A DNA stretch of 19,513 bases from an uncultured Haloferula sp. (GTDB lineage Bacteria; Verrucomicrobiota; Verrucomicrobiae; Verrucomicrobiales; Akkermansiaceae). A program made the translations under genes and the position numbers. A model generated the notes under the pieces. It saw only the letters and a program-made list of their open reading frames with translations, made no database searches and was not told where the DNA came from. The stretch spans positions 1-19,513 of the forward strand of contig CAMLOZ010000007.1 of assembly GCA_946481625.1 (NCBI GenBank), read 5' to 3'. Positions 15,455 through 19,513 of this stretch are shown in pieces. The stretch's first letter is position 1; every line of letters begins with the position of its first letter.

Positions 15455-16437
15455 AGCGCGGCTGCGAGCTTCTGGACGATGGTGTCCGTCGTGATGCCTT
15501 CACCCGTCGCATTGTAGTTCGGGATGACGCGGTGGCGCAGGATGGGAAGCGCAAGGGCCTTCACTTCCTCGACCGAGGCGGAGGACTGCCCGCGCAACAA
15601 GGCGAGCGCCCGGACCGCGCGCGCCAGGCACTGCGAGGCGCGCGGCCCGGCACCGAAGGAAACATAGTTCCGCACGTCCGCGGTGGCGTGAAGGGAATCG
15701 GGCCGTGTGGAATGCACGAGCTTCAGGATCGCCTTCACGACGGAGTCCGGCAGCGGGACATCAAGCGTGGCATCCTGGAGATCCAGCACGCCGGCGGCAT
15801 CCAGCAAGGTCTTCGGTTCCGGCATGTCCCGGCCGGTGGTGCGGAGCACGATCTGTTCCTCCTCCTCCATGCTCGGATAGCCGATCCGCAGCTCGAAGAA
15901 GAAGCGGTCAAGTTGGGCTTCCGGCAAGGGATAGGTGCCTTCGTGCTCGATCGGATTCTGGGTGGCGAAGACGGTGAAGGGCTCCTCCAGGCGGCGGGTC
16001 ACCCCGTTCACGGTCACCTGCTTTTCTTGCATCGCCTCCAGCAGCGCAGCCTGGGTCTTCGGCGGCGTGCGGTTGATTTCGTCCGCCAGCAGCAAGTTCG
16101 CGAAGATCGGTCCCGCCGCGAACTTGAACTCGCGCGAGCCATCATCCGAGGTCTGCAGGATCTCCGTCCCCACGATATCCGAAGGCATGAGATCCGGAGT
16201 GAACTGGATCCGCTGGAACTTGAGCCCGAGAATCCGGCCCAGGGTCGAGACCAGCAAGGTCTTGGCCAAGCCGGGCACGCCGACGAGGAGGCAATGGCCC
16301 TTGCACAAGAGCGAGGTGAGCAATTGCTCGACGATCTCTTCCTGCCCCACGATCACGCGGGCGGTTTCCTTGCGGATCGCGGTGGCGCGTTCCTGTACCT
16401 GTTCCCAGCGGGCGGAGGGTTCGATGGTGGCTGGCAT
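15451..16437 (-). CDS. MoxR-family AAA+ ATPase
   Basis: The 328-aa protein has Walker A GVPGLAKT (53-60), Walker B LLLADE (115-120) continuing INRTPPKTQAALLEAM, sensor 1 ATQNP (158-162), EAQLDRF (173-179) with the conserved Arg, and a C-terminal lid with VRNYVSFGAGPRAS, a variant of the usual GASPR motif. Length and motif order are typical of MoxR (AAA_3 plus AAA lid). These hexameric chaperone-like ATPases act with VWA-domain partners in metal-cofactor insertion or complex maturation. The gene begins 3 nt after the stop of the secreted 989-aa protein and overlaps DUF58 by TTGA. No Shine-Dalgarno motif is visible. Function as an ATPase is secure from the motifs; the client is unknown. Confidence 0.95.
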   Translation of the reverse strand: MPATIEPSARWEQVQERATAIRKETARVIVGQEEIVEQLLTSLLCKGHCLLVGVPGLAKTLLVSTLGRILGLKFQRIQFTPDLMPSDIVGTEILQTSDDGSREFKFAAGPIFANLLLADEINRTPPKTQAALLEAMQEKQVTVNGVTRRLEEPFTVFATQNPIEHEGTYPLPEAQLDRFFFELRIGYPSMEEEEQIVLRTTGRDMPEPKTLLDAAGVLDLQDATLDVPLPDSVVKAILKLVHSTRPDSLHATADVRNYVSFGAGPRASQCLARAVRALALLRGQSSASVEEVKALALPILRHRVIPNYNATGEGITTDTIVQKLAAAL

Positions 16438-16440
16438 ATG

Positions 16441-19410
16441 CTATGGTTCTTCGAGGAATTTGCGGGCGTCTTCCAGAGTGAGCGCGATGACCTGGATGTA
16501 AGGGGGGCGGATCCGTTTGCTTTCGCGATGGCTTGCCAAGGTCTTGAGGGCGGAGCGGCGGGCATCCGGGTCTTCCAGCTTGGTGACTTTGCCGTCCTCG
16601 ACCTTCCAATAGTCCGGGGACCCGCCCACGGACAGGCAGACCATGGCCCGGGGATTGCCATGTTGCTCGAAGGCGTAGGCGAACTGCTGGACCTGCTGCC
16701 CGAACATCGCCTCTTTCTCCGGACCGGTGTTCTTCGAAGCGGTGGCGACCATGCCGATGCTCATGGGACCCTGATAGAACGAAACCATGCTGCCGGAGAA
16801 CTCCTTGGCTTCGCCGGCCATGCGTGCGGCGAGCTTCTCGAGGTTCGCGCTATCGATCCGCCAGCCGGAGACGATCTCGAGCTTCTCAAGCAGGGCGGCA
16901 TCGTGCGGCAGGCTGCTTTCGTAGGGCCTCAATTCGATGACCGTCTGGCTGAGTTCCACCAGAGCCGGTGGCGCTTCCTTATCGGGGCCATACTCGGAGA
17001 CCAAGTTCGAAATCCATAGCTTTTCCTCGGTGCTCAAAGCGGTGACGAAAGGCAGGATCTCCTTCACGGCGAGCGTCGCGAGCTTCGCCTCGATTTCGGC
17101 CCTCCGTTCGGCGGTCACCTTTTCTGCATCCGGCCACGGGGGCGGTTCCTTGCCGGTGCTCCATGCCTCCACCCGCGCCTTGACGAAGGGCAGAAGTCCG
17201 CCGGGATTCCCGGTGATGGCGAAAGTCTGAAAGGCGTAACCGGAGGCGGGGAACGCGGAGACTTCCATGAGCAGCGCGGTCCCGTCTCCCAGCGTCCGGG
17301 CACCGCAACTGCGCGCCCACTTGGGAAACTCGCCCTTCCCCGGCAGGGCCTCGGTCTTGGCAAGAAGCGGCTTCCAGAGTGAGATCAGCTCGGGCAACAG
17401 ATCCACTTTCTTCGTGACGGCAGCATTGCTGCCTCCGCCCCGGCGGCTATAGATCGAATTCAGGACGATGCCATACAGTTCCATCAATTGAGGCGTGCTT
17501 GCCTCCGGGGCGGCTTCTCCGATCAGGCTCAAGGCTTCGGGAAGCGGCAGCTTGGCGATGGCATCCGAAAGAGCGGCGAGGGGGGAGTCCTCGCCTTCTT
17601 CATCCTCGCCGGGTTCGGCCTTTAGCGCCTCTTCCAGAAGCCGCTTGAGAGGCACCCCACCGACTTTCAACGAAAGCTTCTTCAGGTATTTCTCCACGCC
17701 GCCCGCCTCTTTGATCTCATAGGCACCCTGGGAACTCCCGAAGGGGTCTTCGTCTCCAACCTCGTCCGATGCAGGAAGGACCTCGCGGATCTGCTTCGCG
17801 AAGGCGTCGAAGAAGGGCTTGCCCGCTTCTTTCCGCGCATCGAGATAGGTTTCCACCAGCGAGCAAAACTCAGCGGGCTCGCCGGACGAGAGGACGGCCT
17901 TCTCGAAGGCGGCATGCGCGGCGGGCTCGGGATGGGCAGCGAGGAATTGGCCGGCTATCGCGCGGTGAACCCTGCCGCTGCCGGCAATGTAAACGCCGGC
18001 GAGTTCGATGGCGGATTTATTCCGGTGCTGCTTCCAGAAATCCACGGCGAGCGCCTGCATGGTCTCTGCATCCGCTTCATCCGAGTCGTTCTCGTCCGAG
18101 GGAATCACTTCCTGAAGGATCGAGATGGCAAGCTCGCCGCGAGTCGAGGGGCGCATCATGCGGGAAAAATTCTCCTTCGCGATCTCTTCCGCCGAGCGGT
18201 TGCTACCATAGGAATAGTAGGTGCTGCCGCCGCCGCCACGCGGCGAGGAGACGAGTGTCCCGTCCTTGGCTGCTGCCGCGAGCGCGATCAGGCCGTCCAT
18301 CCCCATCGCCTTCAGCTTCGCTACGGGATCCTTTCCCGCCGGGGGTTTCGCCAGCAACCAGATCTCCCGGTTGCGGTTGCCCATGTGCATCCCCTGTTGC
18401 CGCAGCATCGCCAGATAGCGGGCGCGGTGTTGCGCCGGGATCTCGCTCAGATCCACTCCATTGGACCGCGCCAGCTCCTCGTCCGAAATCGCGGAAGTGT
18501 CCGCCGGCTCGAGCATCTCATCGAGAGCGGCCAAGGCCTCCGGCTTCAGTTCGATTTGCGGCAACGAAGGGACGGGGGCCTTCTCGCCTTTCACCCGCTT
18601 CTCCAAGGGGATCATCAGCATGGCCACCGCGCCTGCTTGTTCCCAGCCGCGCGGATACTTCGCGAGGAGTCCCTTCAACGCGGTTTCATAGGCGGCCCAG
18701 TCCCGTGTTTCAAAGAACGCCCGCGTCGCCTGCTCGTATTCCTTATCGGCGAAATGGGAGATCGCCGCGTCGATCACGGCGGCTTTGTCCGGGGCCAGAT
18801 CGAAGATCGCCGCGGCCAGGCGGTCGGCCGGCTCGGTCTTACCGGCCGCGTGGAGTTGCGCACAGAAGATCAACAGGCGGCCCGGCAGCACGTGGCGGCC
18901 GTAGCCCATATTCTCCTCCAATTCCTTCCGGACGGCATCTTTCGCCAGGGCGTCCGTCAGCAGCTTTGCATCCGTCTGGGCGAGATCGGCTTTCGGCTTC
19001 GGTGGCGACGCGGGCGCTCCGCCTTCCTTCTCCTTGCTCGCTGCATAGTTGCGCAGGGCTTTTTGAAGCAGGTTAAGCTCCTCCGGAGCTTCGGGCTCCG
19101 CGGCCTTTTCCTTCGCAGCGTTGTTTCCCCCGATCTGCTCGGCGGTGCCGAAACCGATCATCCGCGTCGGATCACCCGGCAGCTTCCATGCTCCCCCGCC
19201 CAGCTTGACTCCCATCTCGCGGAACTCATAACTTTGGGAGAAATTCTCGTGTTCGGAATCGGCGGGCGCTTTCACCCATTCCGCGTCTTTCATCGGCGGA
19301 AGTCCCAGAGCCGCTAGCCGCTGGAGTCCCTCGCCGAATCCAGCCGGTGGCTGCTCCTGGGCCACGGCGGCGGCGGCAAGCAACAGAACTCCGGCGGGAA
19401 AGGGGCGCAT
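16441..19410 (-). CDS. Large secreted protein of unknown family, first gene of the MoxR operon
   Basis: I do not recognise this 989-aa protein. It has a short signal peptide (MRPFPAGVLLLAAAAVAQEQ, with cleavage likely near AVAQ) and no further TM segment, so it should be periplasmic or secreted. The body looks mostly helical and TPR-like in places (LFAAQL-type helices, AADRLAAAIFDLAPD, YETALKGLLAKYPRG near 230-250). Low-complexity linkers include GGGGS near 392-396 and acidic runs (EVIPSDENDSDEADAE; AEPGEDEEGEDSP). A C-terminal region (about 840-989) has SMVSFYQGPMSIGMVA and KNTGPEKEAMFG, then PPYIQVIALTLEDARKFLEE. Standing first, 3 nt before moxR, it is presumably co-expressed and could be a client or cap of the VWA machine. 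No Shine-Dalgarno motif precedes ATG 19410; the signal peptide supports this start. Confidence 0.75.
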   Translation of the reverse strand: MRPFPAGVLLLAAAAVAQEQPPAGFGEGLQRLAALGLPPMKDAEWVKAPADSEHENFSQSYEFREMGVKLGGGAWKLPGDPTRMIGFGTAEQIGGNNAAKEKAAEPEAPEELNLLQKALRNYAASKEKEGGAPASPPKPKADLAQTDAKLLTDALAKDAVRKELEENMGYGRHVLPGRLLIFCAQLHAAGKTEPADRLAAAIFDLAPDKAAVIDAAISHFADKEYEQATRAFFETRDWAAYETALKGLLAKYPRGWEQAGAVAMLMIPLEKRVKGEKAPVPSLPQIELKPEALAALDEMLEPADTSAISDEELARSNGVDLSEIPAQHRARYLAMLRQQGMHMGNRNREIWLLAKPPAGKDPVAKLKAMGMDGLIALAAAAKDGTLVSSPRGGGGSTYYSYGSNRSAEEIAKENFSRMMRPSTRGELAISILQEVIPSDENDSDEADAETMQALAVDFWKQHRNKSAIELAGVYIAGSGRVHRAIAGQFLAAHPEPAAHAAFEKAVLSSGEPAEFCSLVETYLDARKEAGKPFFDAFAKQIREVLPASDEVGDEDPFGSSQGAYEIKEAGGVEKYLKKLSLKVGGVPLKRLLEEALKAEPGEDEEGEDSPLAALSDAIAKLPLPEALSLIGEAAPEASTPQLMELYGIVLNSIYSRRGGGSNAAVTKKVDLLPELISLWKPLLAKTEALPGKGEFPKWARSCGARTLGDGTALLMEVSAFPASGYAFQTFAITGNPGGLLPFVKARVEAWSTGKEPPPWPDAEKVTAERRAEIEAKLATLAVKEILPFVTALSTEEKLWISNLVSEYGPDKEAPPALVELSQTVIELRPYESSLPHDAALLEKLEIVSGWRIDSANLEKLAARMAGEAKEFSGSMVSFYQGPMSIGMVATASKNTGPEKEAMFGQQVQQFAYAFEQHGNPRAMVCLSVGGSPDYWKVEDGKVTKLEDPDARRSALKTLASHRESKRIRPPYIQVIALTLEDARKFLEEP

Positions 19411-19429
19411 TGGTCAGGGTCTAGACCAA
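19410..19429. repeat. Inverted repeat at the start codon of the secreted-protein gene
   Basis: TTGGTC (19410-19415) and GACCAA (19424-19429) form a perfect 6-bp inverted repeat with an 8-nt spacer. A second perfect palindrome, GGTCTAGACC, sits at 19418-19427 and would compete with it. In the minus-strand transcript the last base of the 3' arm is the A of the ATG, so the hairpin would cover the ribosome-binding area. It could be a translational control element, an operator, or chance. Confidence 0.35.
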
Positions 19430-19457
19430 AAAAACCGCCCACAAAAGGTTCCTTGTG
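19428..19457 (-). terminator. Hairpin plus T7 tract upstream of the operon (terminator or attenuator-like)
   Basis: Read on the minus strand, CACAAGG pairs with CCTTTTGTG (two bulged T) around a short AA loop (19440-19457). GGCGG follows, then seven T (19434-19428). The layout resembles an intrinsic terminator but the stem is weak and the T-run is 5 nt away. It lies only 18 nt before the start codon. It might end an upstream gene outside the window, or attenuate this operon. Confidence 0.28.
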
Positions 19458-19513
19458 TGAAAATTGCGAGGAGGCGGAGGCACCTCCCCTCCGCTCCAAG
19501 GAACTCCGGTCCC
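19458..19513. other. Non-coding upstream region with a G+C-rich hairpin
   Basis: No gene is seen in the last 56 bases. They hold a perfect 7-bp inverted repeat, GCGGAGG (19474-19480) and CCTCCGC (19488-19494), with a 7-nt loop and no following T-run on either strand. I see no convincing -35/-10 pair for the eight-gene operon. Its promoter is either non-canonical or beyond the right edge. Confidence 0.4.

Noticed and set aside
15532..17019. 495-aa plus-strand open frame
   Set aside because: It runs antisense across the end of the secreted-protein gene and most of the MoxR gene; Walker and sensor motifs lie on the other strand.
17914..19317. 467-aa plus-strand open frame antisense to the secreted-protein gene
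   Set aside because: No recognisable motif. The opposite strand has a signal peptide and operon context. This was the hardest shadow to dismiss because the minus-strand protein is itself of unknown family.
1..19513. CRISPR arrays, insertion sequences, toxin-antitoxin or phage genes
   Set aside because: No regularly spaced repeats, transposase or integrase motifs were seen; gene orientation and composition are uniform.

Overview
The window is about two thirds G+C and almost every gene lies on the minus strand. Tight ATGA overlaps, almost no Shine-Dalgarno motifs, GTG and TTG starts and the mix of families (a GbsR/NusG-paralog pair, a methyltransferase with a regulatory domain, and a MoxR/DUF58/BatA/DUF4175/DUF4159 cluster) suggest a Verrucomicrobia-like bacterium, such as a Luteolibacter relative. 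The lineage is inferred from gene content only.

Left edge (1-1113, read right to left): a GbsR/MarR-type regulator is overlapped by a NusG-family (RfaH/UpxY-like) specialised elongation factor that runs off the window. A near-perfect inverted repeat just upstream of the regulator looks like its operator. Such pairs often head polysaccharide operons, so the genes beyond position 1 may encode exopolysaccharide synthesis. Just upstream, on the same strand, is a class I methyltransferase with regulatory and C-terminal domains (1114-2544).

Middle (2545-2778): a complete tRNA-Cys(GCA) with encoded CCA, the only plus-strand gene, with a plausible sigma70 promoter.

Right (2779-19410): one compact minus-strand operon of eight main genes. 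In transcription order these are: a 989-aa secreted protein of unknown family, a MoxR AAA+ ATPase, a DUF58 protein, a BatA-like VWA membrane protein, a second VWA membrane protein with a glutaminase-like fold, a DUF4175-like three-TM coiled-coil protein, a cysteine-rich exported DUF4159 protein, and a 1344-aa exported HEAT-repeat protein fused to a thioredoxin-like domain and a CcdA/DsbD-like electron-transfer membrane domain. Gaps are -4 to 46 nt apart from the ambiguous DUF4159 start. The 46-nt gap is filled exactly by a 17-codon ORF that overlaps both flanking genes by ATGA.

Working model (inference): the MoxR ATPase, with DUF58 and the VWA proteins, forms a metal-dependent (MIDAS) envelope maturation or chaperone machine. 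The secreted, DUF4175 and DUF4159 proteins are its periplasmic parts or clients. The terminal HEAT-Trx-CcdA fusion supplies reducing equivalents across the membrane to thiols in this system. Candidate thiols are the four consecutive cysteines in the DUF4159 protein and the CxxxC motif in the DUF4175-like protein.
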